From Pseudomonas fluorescens (lineage in GTDB: Bacteria; Pseudomonadota; Gammaproteobacteria; Pseudomonadales; Pseudomonadaceae), in contig NZ_LACH01000014.1 of the NCBI RefSeq assembly GCF_000968015.1, positions 36,945 through 100,944 of the forward strand: a stretch of 64,000 bases of DNA. Direction: 5' to 3'. Below the pieces are notes generated by a model, which saw nothing but the letters and a program-made list of their open reading frames with translations, made no database searches and was not told where the DNA came from. Both the position numbers and the translations under genes were made by a program. Below, in pieces: positions 39,425 to 51,019 of the stretch. Within the stretch, counting starts at the first letter, position 1; every line of letters begins with the position of its first letter.

Positions 39425-40486
39425 TCAACCGGCCCGGCGCAATAACCAGACCCCGGCCAAGGCACAAACACCCGCTGGAACAAGCACCGCGAACAGTGGC
39501 GAGAAACCGAAGACCAGGCTCGAAGGACCGAGCAAATCCTGAACAATACGGAAGGTGAAGCCCACCAGCACGCCGGTGAACACTCGCTGACCGAGGGTCA
39601 CCGAGCGCAGTGGACCGAAGATGAACGAAATCGCCATCAGTACCAGAGCGGCGGTGACCAGCGGTTGCAACACCTTGACCCAAAATGCCAGCCAGTAACG
39701 ACCATTGCTCAGGCCCTGGTCAGCCAGATAGTGGATGTAATTCCACAGACCGCTGATCGACAGCGTTTCAGGCGACATGATTACCGTGTTCAACAGCTGC
39801 GGACTCAAGGCGACGTCCCAGCGCTCGACCGGGGCGGTGACCACTTCGGTGCTCTTTTCATGGAACAGCGTGGTGGTGACGTCGCTCAATTGCCAGTGAT
39901 CCTGATCGAACTTCGCCCGCTTGGCGAAGCTGGAAGACAGCATGTGACGCTCATTGTCGAAACGATAACGGGTGACGCCGTACAGCAGACCGTCGGGTTG
40001 CACCGAGTTGACGTGAATGAACTCATCACCCTGGCGATGCCACAAACCATGCTTGGAGCTCTGCGCGTCGCCGCCACCCTGAGCCAGGGAGCGATTGGCC
40101 TGAGCGGTGACCTCGGTGGCCGGCGCGACGTATTCGCCGATCAGCACACCCACCACCATCAGGACCAGCATTGGCTTCATGACTGCCCAGACGATTCGCC
40201 CGATCGACACGCCCGCAGCGCGCATGATGGTCAGCTCGCTGTGACTGGCCAGACTGCCGAGGCCTATCAGGCAACCGATCAATGCCGCCATCGGCAACAT
40301 GTCGTAAAGACGACGCGGCGCGGTCAGAAGGACATAACTCAACACGTCGACCAGGGTGTAGGTATCGCTGACCTCACTCATTTCATCAATGAACGCGAAC
40401 AGCGTCGCCAGACCGAGAATGATCCCCAGTACCGCCAGAATTGCCACGAACACGCTGCTACCAATGTAGCGATCGAGCTTATCCAC
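39425..40486 (-). CDS. lptG: LPS export permease LptG
   Basis: Inner-membrane half of the LptB2FG transporter that extracts lipopolysaccharide from the membrane and feeds the LptC-A-DE bridge. The 353-residue protein has three N-terminal helices (MDKLDRYIGSSVFVAILAVL at the start), a periplasmic beta-jellyroll (about 130-260) and three C-terminal helices. The start codon is GTG at 40486, and the gene overlaps lptF by eight bases, so the two subunits are coupled. Confidence 0.96.
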   Translation of the reverse strand: MDKLDRYIGSSVFVAILAVLGIILGLATLFAFIDEMSEVSDTYTLVDVLSYVLLTAPRRLYDMLPMAALIGCLIGLGSLASHSELTIMRAAGVSIGRIVWAVMKPMLVLMVVGVLIGEYVAPATEVTAQANRSLAQGGGDAQSSKHGLWHRQGDEFIHVNSVQPDGLLYGVTRYRFDNERHMLSSSFAKRAKFDQDHWQLSDVTTTLFHEKSTEVVTAPVERWDVALSPQLLNTVIMSPETLSISGLWNYIHYLADQGLSNGRYWLAFWVKVLQPLVTAALVLMAISFIFGPLRSVTLGQRVFTGVLVGFTFRIVQDLLGPSSLVFGFSPLFAVLVPAGVCALAGVWLLRRAG

Positions 40487-41597
40487 GAGCCACCTCCAGC
40501 GCGCTGCGACGACTTGCCAGCTTCAACTGCAAGGTTTCCCAATAGAGCAAGCCCAGGCCGATGACCAGGAAGATCACGTGAACCCACCACAACCCCAGAA
40601 CAGGCGGAATCTTGCCTTTTTCAAGGGCGCCGCGGGCGGCAATCAGGATGGACAGGTAAGCCATATATAGAAGAATCGCCGGCAACAGCTTGAGGAAACG
40701 GCCCTGACGCGGATTGACCCGCGACAGCGGCACCGCCATCAGGGTCACGATGAAGACCAGCAACGGCAGGGATAGACGCCATTGCAGTTCGGTGCGGGAG
40801 CGAATGTCATCGCTGCCGATCAAGAAACTGGTGGTCATCGCATCACGGTCAGTCACTTCGTCGCTGACGTCCGGCTTGGGCAGCAATACGCCGTACTCTT
40901 CGTACTTGATCGCCCGGTAGTCGGCCTGACCCGGATTGCCGTCATAGCGATAGCCGTTGTCGAGAATCAGGTAACGGTTACCGTCGGGGCGAATTTCCTG
41001 ACGGCCCTTTTCGGCCACCAGCACGGAAATCCCGCGATCCTTCGTATCGGACGAGACGTTCTTTTGCGATATGAATACGCCACCGAGGTTGATGCGGTCA
41101 TCCGACAGCGTTTCGGTGTAGGTCACCCGTGTTCCGTCGCGTAGCGCCTGGAAACGACCCGGCTCGAGGGTGTCGAACTCAGTCAGCGCATCCTGCTTGT
41201 TCAACAGCAACTGGAATTGATTGGCGCCTTGTGGCGCCAGGCTCAGGCTCAGCCATGCCACCACCAGTGCGACCAGGGTGGCTGGAAAAAGGGTCATGGC
41301 AAACAGACGCTGCTGGCTCATGCCGGTGGCAGACAGCACCGTCATTTCGCTTTCAAGGTACAGGCGACCGTAGGCCAGCAGGATTCCGAGAAACAGGCCC
41401 AAAGGCAAAATCAACTGCAGGAAACCCGGCAGACGAAAGCCCATGATCAGGAATAGCGAGCCCGGATCCAGGAGGCCAGAGGCCGCCTGGGCGAGGTACT
41501 TGATGAAGCGACCGCTCATGATGATGACCAGCAGCACAGCGCTGACGGCGCTCAAGGTCAACAGGACTTCGCGGGATAGATAACGGAAGACGATCAA
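40479..41597 (-). CDS. lptF: LPS export permease LptF
   Basis: Partner of LptG in LPS extraction. The TTG at 41597 gives 372 residues starting with IVFRYLSREVLLTLSAV after the first codon, the usual family start; GGAG lies seven bases upstream. A GTG three codons earlier is too close to that site. Six membrane helices flank a periplasmic jellyroll domain (about 110-260). It is divergent from pepA, and a likely promoter lies at 41688-41716. Confidence 0.94.
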   Translation of the reverse strand: MIVFRYLSREVLLTLSAVSAVLLVIIMSGRFIKYLAQAASGLLDPGSLFLIMGFRLPGFLQLILPLGLFLGILLAYGRLYLESEMTVLSATGMSQQRLFAMTLFPATLVALVVAWLSLSLAPQGANQFQLLLNKQDALTEFDTLEPGRFQALRDGTRVTYTETLSDDRINLGGVFISQKNVSSDTKDRGISVLVAEKGRQEIRPDGNRYLILDNGYRYDGNPGQADYRAIKYEEYGVLLPKPDVSDEVTDRDAMTTSFLIGSDDIRSRTELQWRLSLPLLVFIVTLMAVPLSRVNPRQGRFLKLLPAILLYMAYLSILIAARGALEKGKIPPVLGLWWVHVIFLVIGLGLLYWETLQLKLASRRSALEVARG

Positions 41598-41687
41598 ACC
41601 AGACACTCCAGGGTTGTCAGGCTAAGGCGGCCAAACAAGCAAACGCATCAGCCGGCTCGCAGGGCAGAGCCGCCGAAAAAGATGCGC

Positions 41688-41716
41688 ATTATCCTGTGAT
41701 TGAGCGCGCCTGTCAC
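41688..41716 (-). promoter_or_regulatory. Probable sigma-70 promoter of lptFG
   Basis: On the minus strand, GTGACA (41711-41716) and GATAAT (41688-41693) are each five of six to consensus and 17 bases apart. The lptF start is about 91 bases downstream. The rest of the 305-base gap to pepA shows nothing I recognise. Confidence 0.65.
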
Positions 41717-41887
41717 TGCGCATGCTCAAGCAGGCGGTTAAAGCGTCGAAGTTCGTACAACCGAGGGTTGTCAGGCGCCGGTAGCGAGGTTCAAACTGCG
41801 GCCTTTGTCGCGGGCCGTGACCTGCGTCTTTCTATTTATAAGCAAGCTCGAATGCATGCCGTCGAGCTCTTGCGTGTTGACCATTAA

Positions 41888-43393
<1,506 letters not shown>

Positions 43394-43406
43394 AACCGAT
43401 GACCCT

Positions 43407-43436
43407 GGGCGGTGTCACCTTCGAGTGACGCCGCCC
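43407..43436 (+). promoter_or_regulatory. Strong hairpin between pepA and holC
   Basis: GGGCGGTGTCAC and GTGACGCCGCCC form a 12-position stem with one T-G pair and a six-base loop, 13 bases after the pepA stop. No T run follows, so it may stabilise the pepA message or mark processing rather than terminate. Confidence 0.6.
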
Positions 43437-43453
43437 TTGGCTCAGGAACCGCA

Positions 43454-43882
43454 ATGACCAAAGTCGACTTCTATATCCTGCCCAGCGCCGATCCTTCGGC
43501 GCGGCTGGACTTTGCCTGCAAGCTCACGGAAAAAGCCTGGCGCATGGGCCACCGCATCTATCTGCATTGCAGCGATGCTGCCCAGCGTGACGATCTCGAT
43601 GCGCGTTTGTGGGCCTTCAAAGGCGAAAGCTTCGTGCCCCACGGTCCCGCCGAAAGCGAGCCCGACAGTTTGATTGTTCTGGGGCTTGGCGATGACTGCT
43701 GCCCGCATCAGGACCTGTTGGTCAACCTCGACCTGAAAGTCCCGGCCTTCGCCAACAAGTTCGCCCGCGTGGCGGAAGTGGTGGTGGAAGAACCGACGAT
43801 TCGTGCGGCTGCGCGGGAGAGTTTCCGTTTCTATCGCGAACAGGGCTATCCTCTGCAAGATCACCGTTTACAGCGACTTTGA
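43454..43882 (+). CDS. holC: DNA polymerase III subunit chi
   Basis: Links the clamp loader (through psi) to SSB at the replication fork. The 142-residue protein starts at the ATG at 43454 with TKVDFYILPSADPSARLDFA; the frame upstream crosses the hairpin. The pepA-holC-valS order is conserved in gammaproteobacteria. The next ORF begins eight bases after its stop. Confidence 0.95.
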   Translation: MTKVDFYILPSADPSARLDFACKLTEKAWRMGHRIYLHCSDAAQRDDLDARLWAFKGESFVPHGPAESEPDSLIVLGLGDDCCPHQDLLVNLDLKVPAFANKFARVAEVVVEEPTIRAAARESFRFYREQGYPLQDHRLQRL

Positions 43883-43890
43883 GCATTCCG

Positions 43891-44289
43891 ATGGACACTC
43901 CAAAACCGCAGCAACAGTCCGCGCACCTGCTGGACGACCTTGAGTCGATCCGCCAACTGCTCGGCGATGACAACCTGCAACCGCCCTTGCTCACCGACAC
44001 GGTCGAGGAAAGTGATCAGGAACAGATTCCGATGCTGTTCGATACGGTCGGCGCCAGCCCGCCAATGCTCGAACCGGCGCCACCCGCCCCTGCTGCCCCT
44101 GCCGCCGCTCAACCGGCGCCCGCCGCCAGCAAGGGCCCCGACGACCTGCTGCACCTGGATGGCGAACTGCGCGCCGCCGCGCAATTGATTATGCAAGACG
44201 TGATCGACGACTTCGCCCCGCACATCGAAACCGAAATCAAACGCCGCCTCAGCGCGCGGATGGAACGCCTCCTCAGCCAGTACGAATAA
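43891..44289 (+). CDS. Conserved hypothetical protein between holC and valS
   Basis: The 132-residue protein starts at the ATG at 43891; a TTG at 43879 would overlap holC. It has three parts: an acidic N-terminus (LLDDLESIRQLLGDD) with a second short acidic motif (EQIPMLFDTV), a Pro/Ala-rich linker (about 57-80), and a helical C-terminus (about 90-132, VIDDFAPHIETEIKRRLSARM). The layout suggests short binding motifs on a flexible arm. Pseudomonads carry such a gene at this place, and databases sometimes label it as a second chi-like protein, which the sequence does not support. Its role is unknown. Confidence 0.8.
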   Translation: MDTPKPQQQSAHLLDDLESIRQLLGDDNLQPPLLTDTVEESDQEQIPMLFDTVGASPPMLEPAPPAPAAPAAAQPAPAASKGPDDLLHLDGELRAAAQLIMQDVIDDFAPHIETEIKRRLSARMERLLSQYE

Positions 44290-44300
44290 CCCCAGACCTT

Positions 44301-44465
44301 TGTGGGGGCGAGCTCTGTGGCGAGGGGATTTATCCCCGTTGGGCTGCGCAGCAGCCCCAGCATTTCATTCGAAATACCCATTTACAGGGTTGACGACTGC
44401 TGCGCAGCCGAACGGGACGGTGCGACGTTTCGCTAAATCCCCTCACCACAAAGCTCGCTCCCACA
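44301..44465. repeat. Family C REPIN nested in a family A REP pair
   Basis: Outer arms TGTGGGGGCGAGCT (44301-44314) and AGCTCGCTCCCACA (44452-44465) enclose an inner element with ends TGTGGCGAGGGGATTT (44316) and AAATCCCCTCACCACA (to 44450) and internal GCTGCGCAGCAGCC-type arms. Confidence 0.88.
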
Positions 44466-44583
44466 TTGGTTCTCTGCAGTTGCTGATGGTCAGGTTCCTC
44501 CCGCGTTCAACTCGCCCTACGCCCCATGCCCCGCTATACTTGCCGGCTTTTCCTGAATAAATGCCAATAGGGTCCCGCCGCGC

Positions 44584-47430
44584 ATGGATAAGACCTACCA
44601 GCCGCACGCCATTGAAACTTCCTGGTACAACACCTGGGAGTCAGAGAATTACTTCGCCCCGCAAGGCGCGGGCGAGTCCTACACCATCATGATCCCGCCG
44701 CCGAACGTCACCGGCAGCCTGCACATGGGTCACGGCTTCAACAACGCGATCATGGACGCCCTGATCCGTTTCCGCCGCATGCAGGGTCGTAACACCCTGT
44801 GGCAGCCGGGTACCGACCACGCCGGTATCGCCACGCAAATGCTGGTGGAGCGTCAACTCGAAGCCCAGGGCCAGAATCGTCACGATCTGGGCCGTGAGAA
44901 ATTCCTCGAGAAAGTCTGGGAATGGAAGGATCAGTCCGGCGGCAACATCAGCCGTCAGATCCGCCGTCTCGGCTCGTCCGTGGACTGGGGCCGCGAGCGC
45001 TTCACCATGGACGACGGCCTCTCGGAAGCCGTTAAAGAAGCCTTCGTGCGCCTGCACGAAGACGGCCTGATCTACCGCGGCAAGCGCCTGGTCAACTGGG
45101 ACACCAAGTTGCACACGGCGATTTCCGACCTCGAAGTGGAAAACCACGACGAGAAAGGTTTCCTGTGGAACCTGAAATACCCATTGGCCGATGGCGCCAA
45201 GACCGCCGAAGGCAACGATTACCTGATCGTCGCGACCACTCGCCCGGAAACCATGCTTGGCGACGCGGCCGTAGCGGTTAACCCGAACGATGAACGCTAC
45301 CAAGCCCTGATCGGCAAATTCGTCGAGCTGCCGCTGGTCGGCCGCCGCATTCCGATCATCGCCGACGATTACTGCGATCCAGAATTCGGCACCGGCTGCG
45401 TGAAAATCACCCCGGCCCACGATTTTAACGACTACGAAGTCGGCAAGCGCCACAACCTGCCGCTGCTGAACATCTTCGACAAGAACGCTGCCGTTCTGCC
45501 GGCCTGTCAGGTGTTCAACCTAGACGGCACGCTGAACGAAAGCATCGACGGCAAGATCCCGTCCGACTACGTCGGCCTGGATCGCTTCGAAGCGCGCAAG
45601 CAGATCGTTGCTGCGTTTGATGCTGCCGGCCTCCTGGTCAGCGTCAACGACCACGCGCTGAAAGTGCCGAAAGGCGACCGCTCCGGCACCATCATCGAGC
45701 CGTGGCTGACCGACCAGTGGTACGTATCGACCAAGCCTTTGGCTGAGCCAGCCATCGCGGCTGTTGAAGACGGCCGCATCGCCTTCGTGCCGAAACAGTA
45801 CGAAAACATGTACTTCTCGTGGATGCGTGACATCCAGGACTGGTGCATCAGCCGTCAGCTGTGGTGGGGCCACCGGATTCCGGCCTGGTACGACGAGTCG
45901 GGCAAGGTCTATGTCGGTCGCGACGAAGCCGAAGTACGTGCCAAGCACAACCTCGGCCCGGACGTGGCGCTGCAACAGGACAACGACGTTCTCGACACCT
46001 GGTTCAGTTCGGGTCTGTGGACGTTCTCGACGCTCGGCTGGCCTGAGCAGACCGAATTCCTGAAGAAATTCCACTCCACCGACGTGCTGGTAACTGGTTT
46101 CGACATCATTTTCTTCTGGGTTGCCCGGATGATCATGCTCACCATGCACTTGGTGAAGAACGAAGACGGCACGCCGCAGGTTCCGTTCAAGACCGTTTAC
46201 GTTCACGGTCTGGTGCGTGATGGCCAGGGTCAGAAGATGTCCAAGTCCAAGGGCAACGTCCTGGACCCGCTGGACATCATCGACGGCATCGAGCTCGAAG
46301 ACCTGGTGCAGAAACGCACCTCGGGCATGATGCAGCCGAAACTGGCGAAGAAGATCGAGAAGCAGACCCGCGACGAGTTCGCCGACGGCATCGCCAGCTA
46401 CGGCACCGACGCCCTGCGCTTCACCTTCTGCTCGCTGGCGTCCACCGGTCGCGACATCAAGTTCGACATGGGCCGCGTCGAAGGCTATCGCAACTTCTGC
46501 AACAAGATCTGGAACGCCGCGCGCTACGTGCTGGACAAGGGCGAAGACTGCGGTCAGAACGGCGAAGCTTACGAGCTGTCGCTGGCGGATCGCTGGATCA
46601 TTTCGCAACTGCAACGCACCGAAGCCGAAGTGACCCGTCAACTCGATCAGTTCCGTTTCGACCTGGCCGCACAAGCCTTGTACGAGTTCATCTGGAACCA
46701 GTATTGCGATTGGTACCTGGAACTGTCCAAGCCTGTGCTGTGGGACGAAAACGCGCCGGTCGAACGTCAGCGCGGCACCCGCCGCACGCTGGTTCGGGTA
46801 TTGGAAGTCGCGCTGCGTCTGGCGCATCCATTCATGCCGTTCATCACCGAAGAAATCTGGCAGCGCATCGCGCCGCTGGCCGGTATCGAAGGCAAGACGA
46901 TCATGCTGCAACCGTGGCCAGTGGCCAATGAAGAGCGCATCGATCCGGCCGCCGAGAACGACATCGAATGGCTCAAGGGCCTGATGCTCGGCACGCGCAA
47001 CATCCGTGGCGAAATGAACATCGGTCCAGGTAAGCCGCTGAACCTGTTCCTGAAAAACGTCAGCGCCGAAGATCAGCGTCGCCTCACCGAGAACGAAGCC
47101 CTGCTGAAGAAGCTGGCTCGTCTCGAATCGATCACCGTGTTGGCTGCTGGCGAAGAAGCACCGCTGTCCGCCACCGCACTGGTCGGTGAGATGGAAGTGC
47201 TGGTGCCGATGGCCGGTCTGATCGACAAAGATGCTGAGCTGGCCCGCCTGGACAAGGAAATCCTACGTCTGCAGGGCGAAGTTCAACGGGTTGGCGGCAA
47301 GCTGTCTAACGCCGGCTTCGTCGACAAGGCCCCGGCCGAAGTCATCGAGAAGGAACGCGCCAAACTGGCTGAAGCTGAACAGGCTTTGGGCAAGTTGGCC
47401 GAGCAGCATGCGCGGATTGCCAGCCTGTAA
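44584..47430 (+). CDS. valS: Valine--tRNA ligase
   Basis: Charges tRNA-Val and edits misactivated threonine. The 948-residue class-I synthetase has the HIGH-type motif HMGH at residues 47-50 ([12 protein letters not shown]), an inserted editing domain (about 190-340), the KMSKS motif in [10 protein letters not shown] and a C-terminal coiled-coil (about 880-948). It lies downstream of holC, with a nested REPIN in between, and is followed by a good terminator. Confidence 0.98.
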   Translation: MDKTYQPHAIETSWYNTWESENYFAPQGAGESYTIMIPPPNVTGSLHMGHGFNNAIMDALIRFRRMQGRNTLWQPGTDHAGIATQMLVERQLEAQGQNRHDLGREKFLEKVWEWKDQSGGNISRQIRRLGSSVDWGRERFTMDDGLSEAVKEAFVRLHEDGLIYRGKRLVNWDTKLHTAISDLEVENHDEKGFLWNLKYPLADGAKTAEGNDYLIVATTRPETMLGDAAVAVNPNDERYQALIGKFVELPLVGRRIPIIADDYCDPEFGTGCVKITPAHDFNDYEVGKRHNLPLLNIFDKNAAVLPACQVFNLDGTLNESIDGKIPSDYVGLDRFEARKQIVAAFDAAGLLVSVNDHALKVPKGDRSGTIIEPWLTDQWYVSTKPLAEPAIAAVEDGRIAFVPKQYENMYFSWMRDIQDWCISRQLWWGHRIPAWYDESGKVYVGRDEAEVRAKHNLGPDVALQQDNDVLDTWFSSGLWTFSTLGWPEQTEFLKKFHSTDVLVTGFDIIFFWVARMIMLTMHLVKNEDGTPQVPFKTVYVHGLVRDGQGQKMSKSKGNVLDPLDIIDGIELEDLVQKRTSGMMQPKLAKKIEKQTRDEFADGIASYGTDALRFTFCSLASTGRDIKFDMGRVEGYRNFCNKIWNAARYVLDKGEDCGQNGEAYELSLADRWIISQLQRTEAEVTRQLDQFRFDLAAQALYEFIWNQYCDWYLELSKPVLWDENAPVERQRGTRRTLVRVLEVALRLAHPFMPFITEEIWQRIAPLAGIEGKTIMLQPWPVANEERIDPAAENDIEWLKGLMLGTRNIRGEMNIGPGKPLNLFLKNVSAEDQRRLTENEALLKKLARLESITVLAAGEEAPLSATALVGEMEVLVPMAGLIDKDAELARLDKEILRLQGEVQRVGGKLSNAGFVDKAPAEVIEKERAKLAEAEQALGKLAEQHARIASL

Positions 47431-47450
47431 CGGCAAATCGCACTGAAAAC

Positions 47451-47477
47451 GGGAGGCCACAATGGCCTCCCTTTTTT
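47451..47477 (+). terminator. Rho-independent terminator after valS
   Basis: Eight-base-pair stem GGGAGGCC/GGCCTCCC with a five-base loop followed by TTTTTT, 20 bases after the valS stop. Confidence 0.95.
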
Positions 47478-47500
47478 ATTTCAAATCACCACAAATCTCC

Positions 47501-47590
47501 TGTAGGAGTGAGCCTGCTCGCGATAGCGGTGTGCCAGACGCCATCATCGGTGACTGTTTCACCGCAATCGCGAGCACGCTCACTCCTACA
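47501..47590. repeat. REPIN, family A, upstream of rlmF
   Basis: TGTAGGAGTGAGCCTGCTCG and CGAGCACGCTCACTCCTACA are inverted arms. It lies between the valS terminator and rlmF. Confidence 0.92.
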
Positions 47591-47662
47591 ATTGGTCGGT
47601 GTTGCCTCATAGATGTGGGACAATACCCGCCACTTTTAGCCATACCCGAATCGACCACGCCC

Positions 47663-48685
47663 ATGAACGCCCCCCGCACACCAAGACCCGCGCGCAAAAA
47701 GCCTGATTCCGCGACCCCGGCCAAAGCCGTGGAGCCCCGTGAGAAGGCCAGCCTGCACCCGCGCAACCGCCACCAGGGTCGTTACGACTTCCCGGCGCTG
47801 ATCAAAACCACGCCGGAACTGGCGAAGTTCGTGATCATCAACCCGTACGGCAAGGAAAGCATCGACTTCGCCAGCCCAGACGCGGTGCGTGTGTTCAACC
47901 GGGCGCTTCTCAAGTCGTTCTACGGCGTCGCCCATTGGGACATCCCGGCCGATTACCTCTGCCCACCGGTTCCGGGCCGTGCCGATTACGTGCACTTCCT
48001 GGCCGACCTGCTGGCCAGCGTCAACGACGGTGAGATCCCGCGCGGCGCACCGGTCAAGGTGCTCGATATCGGCATGGGCGCCAACTGCGTCTATCCGTTG
48101 ATCGGCTACAGCGACTACCGCTGGCACTTCCTCGGCTCGGAAATCGACCCGACGGCCGTGGCCGCCGCCAAAGCCATCGTCCAGTCCAACGGGCTGAACA
48201 AGGCCATTCAGTTGCGCCAGCAAAGCAATCCCAAGCACATTCTGCTGGGCCTGCTCGAACCCGGCGAACGTTTTGACCTGACCATGTGCAACCCGCCGTT
48301 CCACGCCTCGATGGACGAAGCGACCAAGGGCAGCGAGCGTAAATGGCGCGCGCTGGGCCGTGCCGATCCAAAACGCAAACTGCCTGTGCTGAACTTTGGC
48401 GGTCAATCGGCAGAATTGTGGTGTGAAGGGGGCGAAGCACGGTTTGTGACGCAACTGATCGCCGAGAGCGCGCATTTCCAACACAAAGTGCTTTGGTTCA
48501 GCACCCTGGTCTCGAAAGCCTCCAATCTGCCAGCGATCCAGACGGCGCTGAAAAAGGCCGGCGTACTGGAAAGCCAGGTCGTGGAAATGTCCCAGGGGCA
48601 GAAGCAAAGCCGTTTCGTCGCCTGGACCTTCCAGACCAAATCCGAGCAGCAGGTCTGGCGCGAACGTTGGGTTAAAAAAAGCTGA
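47663..48685 (+). CDS. rlmF: 23S rRNA (adenine-1618-N6)-methyltransferase
   Basis: Methylates A1618 of 23S rRNA with S-adenosylmethionine. The 340-residue protein starts at the ATG at 47663; the longer frame runs through the REPIN and is rejected. A basic N-terminal tail ([15 protein letters not shown]) is followed by a Rossmann methyltransferase fold with [16 protein letters not shown] for the cofactor and the amino-methyltransferase motif MCNPPFHAS. It is a single gene between valS and the HU gene. Confidence 0.95.
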   Translation: MNAPRTPRPARKKPDSATPAKAVEPREKASLHPRNRHQGRYDFPALIKTTPELAKFVIINPYGKESIDFASPDAVRVFNRALLKSFYGVAHWDIPADYLCPPVPGRADYVHFLADLLASVNDGEIPRGAPVKVLDIGMGANCVYPLIGYSDYRWHFLGSEIDPTAVAAAKAIVQSNGLNKAIQLRQQSNPKHILLGLLEPGERFDLTMCNPPFHASMDEATKGSERKWRALGRADPKRKLPVLNFGGQSAELWCEGGEARFVTQLIAESAHFQHKVLWFSTLVSKASNLPAIQTALKKAGVLESQVVEMSQGQKQSRFVAWTFQTKSEQQVWRERWVKKS

Positions 48686-48708
48686 GTAACTGACCGCCGC
48701 AGATCAAC

Positions 48709-48798
48709 TGTAGAAGTGAGCCTGCTCGCGATGGCGGCCTATCAGTCAACATTTCTGCTGAATGTTATGGCCTCATCGCGAGCAAGCCCGCTCCCACA
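48709..48798. repeat. REPIN, family A, slightly decayed
   Basis: TGTAGAAGTGAGCCTGCTCG faces CGAGCAAGCCCGCTCCCACA; the arms differ at several sites. It lies between convergent rlmF and the HU gene. Confidence 0.88.
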
Positions 48799-48839
48799 TG
48801 GGTAGGTGTTTCGGGCCAATCGCTGAATCGCAGACACAA

Positions 48840-48876
48840 AAAAGCCGTGCCCGGATCACTCCGGAGCACGGCTTTT
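48840..48876. terminator. Terminator after the HU gene
   Basis: AAAAGCCGTGC (48840-48850) pairs with GCACGGCTTTT (48866-48876), with an inner CCGG/CCGG pair; A and T runs flank the stem. It lies 11 bases after the HU stop. Confidence 0.95.
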
Positions 48877-48887
48877 CTTACTGCGTC

Positions 48888-49169
48888 TTACTTGTTAACA
48901 GCGTCGGTCAGGCCTTTGGCCACAACCAGCTTGATAACTTTCTTGGCAGCGATTTCGATAGCAGCGCCAGTCGAAGGGTTGCGGCCGGTACGGGCAGGAC
49001 GCTCAGTCACTTTCAGTTTGCCGATACCTGGCAGAGTGATTTCGCCGCCGTTTTCCAGCTGATCGGCAACGATTTGGCCCAGTTGGTCCAGAGCGTTACG
49101 CGCGGTGGTTTTTGGCGCGTCGATAGCTTCAGCGATGTCGGCGATCAGTTGGTCTTTAGTAAGAGCCAT
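48888..49169 (-). CDS. hupN: HU-family DNA-binding protein
   Basis: Small nucleoid protein that bends and compacts DNA as a dimer. From the ATG at 49169 it has 93 residues, beginning ALTKDQLIADIAEAI after the first Met and containing the HU signature GIGKLKVTERPARTGRNPST. The upstream frame is not coding. The symbol follows the pseudomonad HU paralogue next to yejK (hupN); other names (hupA/hupB) are used for this family. It is divergent from yejK, another nucleoid protein. Confidence 0.9.
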   Translation of the reverse strand: MALTKDQLIADIAEAIDAPKTTARNALDQLGQIVADQLENGGEITLPGIGKLKVTERPARTGRNPSTGAAIEIAAKKVIKLVVAKGLTDAVNK

Positions 49170-49565
49170 GTAGTGTTCCTTCCCTATCAAATTCATATGG
49201 ATTGCAGAGTGCAGTGTCAGCCATCGAGCCCGATCTTCTGGATCTGGCACCCTCGGCCATAACCGCGACGAGTCGGGGTTATAGATACCGAAATCAGGGT
49301 TTGGTTCGACCTGACAAATGCTGAATGCACGCTTAACGCAGTGACTTCGCGTAAGACCGGGCAAAACTAGCACAGAGACGGGGAAATATCCGCCTCTAGC
49401 TACCCATTTGGTCAGCTTTATTGCTCTAAAACTGTAAAAAACAGCATAAGCGCCATTGGACACCTGCGAATTGCCCTTCGTGCCGCGCCAAAACCAGTGG
49501 TTGCGGTACACTGGGCGCTTTTTCGGGGGAGCACGCCCTCCTCACTTCAATCAGCCGAGAAGCCC
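49170..49565. other. Divergent promoter region hupN/yejK
   Basis: About 396 bases with no supported gene. It must hold the promoters of hupN (left) and yejK (right) and a long hupN leader or upstream control region. I could not assign boxes with confidence. Confidence 0.5.
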
Positions 49566-50570
49566 ATGCCGATCCGCCATTGCATCGTCCACCTGATCGA
49601 CAAAAAACCCGACGGCACACCTGCAGTTCTCCACGCCCGCGACTCCGAACTGGCCGAGTCGAGTGCCATCGAGTACATGCTTGCCGACCTCAATGAGAGC
49701 TACAACGCCAAACAAGGCAAGGCCTGGGGTTTCTTCCATGCCGAGTCCGGGGCGCATCCGTTCAGCGGCTGGCTGAAGGAATACCTCGATGGCGGCAAGG
49801 ATTTCACAGCGTTCAGCCGTGTGGCGGTGGAACACCTGCAAAAGCTGATGGAGGAATCGAACCTCTCTGTGGGCGGCCACGTGCTGTTTGCGCATTATCA
49901 GCAAGGCATGACCGACTACCTTGCGATCGCCCTGCTACACCACAGTGAAGGCGTTGCAGTGACCGATCAGCTGGACGTGACCCCGTCCCGGCACCTGGAC
50001 CTGGGTCAACTGCATCTGGCGGCGCGGATCAACGTTTCCGAGTGGCAGAACAACAAGCAGTCCAAGCAGTACATTTCGTTCATCAAAGGCAAGAACGGCA
50101 AAAAGGTTTCAGAGTATTTCCGCGACTTCATCGGCTGCCAGGAAGGCGTCGACGGCCCCGGCGAAACCCGCACCCTGCTCAAGGCCTTCAGTGACTTCGT
50201 CGAAAGCGAAGACCTGCCGGAAGAATCCGCCCGCGAGAAAACCAAGACTCTGGTGGATTACGCCAGCAGCCAGGCAAAACTGGGCGAACCCATGGGCCTG
50301 GAAGAACTCTCGGAGCTGATCGACGAAGAGCGTCCGAAAGCCTTCTACGATCACATCCGCAACAAGGACTACGGCCTGTCGCCGGAGATTCCGGCAGATA
50401 AACGTACCCTCAACCAGTTCCGCCGCTTCACCGGTCGCGCCGAAGGCCTGTCCATCAGCTTCGAAGCGCACCTGCTGGGCTCGAAGATCGAATACGACGA
50501 AGAAGCCGGCACGCTGATCATCAAAGGTCTGCCGACCCAACTCACCGATCAGCTCAAGCGACGTAACTGA
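49566..50570 (+). CDS. yejK: Nucleoid-associated protein YejK (NdpA)
   Basis: Nucleoid-associated protein of the 37-kDa family; related proteins interact with topoisomerase IV. The 334-residue protein starts at the ATG at 49566 ([17 protein letters not shown]). Typical motifs are [20 protein letters not shown] in the middle (in part) and [20 protein letters not shown] near the end. The glutaredoxin gene starts within its stop codon (TGATG), so the two are coupled. Confidence 0.94.
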   Translation: MPIRHCIVHLIDKKPDGTPAVLHARDSELAESSAIEYMLADLNESYNAKQGKAWGFFHAESGAHPFSGWLKEYLDGGKDFTAFSRVAVEHLQKLMEESNLSVGGHVLFAHYQQGMTDYLAIALLHHSEGVAVTDQLDVTPSRHLDLGQLHLAARINVSEWQNNKQSKQYISFIKGKNGKKVSEYFRDFIGCQEGVDGPGETRTLLKAFSDFVESEDLPEESAREKTKTLVDYASSQAKLGEPMGLEELSELIDEERPKAFYDHIRNKDYGLSPEIPADKRTLNQFRRFTGRAEGLSISFEAHLLGSKIEYDEEAGTLIIKGLPTQLTDQLKRRN

Positions 50571-50920
50571 TGCTCGGCGGCGTACTGAAGAAATTCCTGC
50601 TGATCCTGCTGGTGGTTGTGGCCTACCAGAACTGGGGCAAGATCGAGCGGGTGTTCCATCCGGCACAGGTGGTGTCGGAGCAGACTCAAGCCAAGGCCAA
50701 CGTCGTGCTCTACGCCACTGAATGGTGTGGCTACTGCAAACTGACCCGGCGTTTTCTCGATCAGAAGGGAATCCCCTATAAGGAATTCGATATCGAGAAG
50801 GATGCCGAAGCGCGCAAGGACTACGAGGCGCTGGGTGGCGGCGGGATTCCGATCATCGATGTGAACGGGACGTTGATTCGCGGGTATGACCCGGATGCCA
50901 TCCTGGCCGCACTGAAATAA
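50570..50920 (+). CDS. Membrane-anchored glutaredoxin-like protein
   Basis: The 116-residue protein has an N-terminal hydrophobic anchor (about 5-20, LKKFLLILLVVVAY) and a glutaredoxin fold with redox motif CGYC in LYATEWCGYCKLTRRF, cis-Pro in GGIPIID and a C-terminal GYDPDAI. The anchor suggests attachment to the inner membrane, facing either the cytosol or the periplasm. Substrates are unknown. Its ATG overlaps the yejK TGA. Confidence 0.88.
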   Translation: MLGGVLKKFLLILLVVVAYQNWGKIERVFHPAQVVSEQTQAKANVVLYATEWCGYCKLTRRFLDQKGIPYKEFDIEKDAEARKDYEALGGGGIPIIDVNGTLIRGYDPDAILAALK

Positions 50921-50921
50921 C

Positions 50922-51011
50922 TGTGGGAGCGAGCTTGCTCGCGATTGCAGACTGACATTCAACATAGATGTCGACTGTGATGGACTCATCGCGAGCAAGC
51001 TCGCTCCCACA
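50922..51011. repeat. REPIN, family A
   Basis: TGTGGGAGCGAGCTTGCTCG and CGAGCAAGCTCGCTCCCACA are perfect inverted arms. It starts one base after the glutaredoxin stop codon and ends eight bases before the GST stop. Confidence 0.93.
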
Positions 51012-51019
51012 GGTGTACG

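Noticed and set aside
47462..47662. N-terminal extension of RlmF
   Set aside because: The extra 67 codons run through a terminator and a REPIN; the family start is at 47663.
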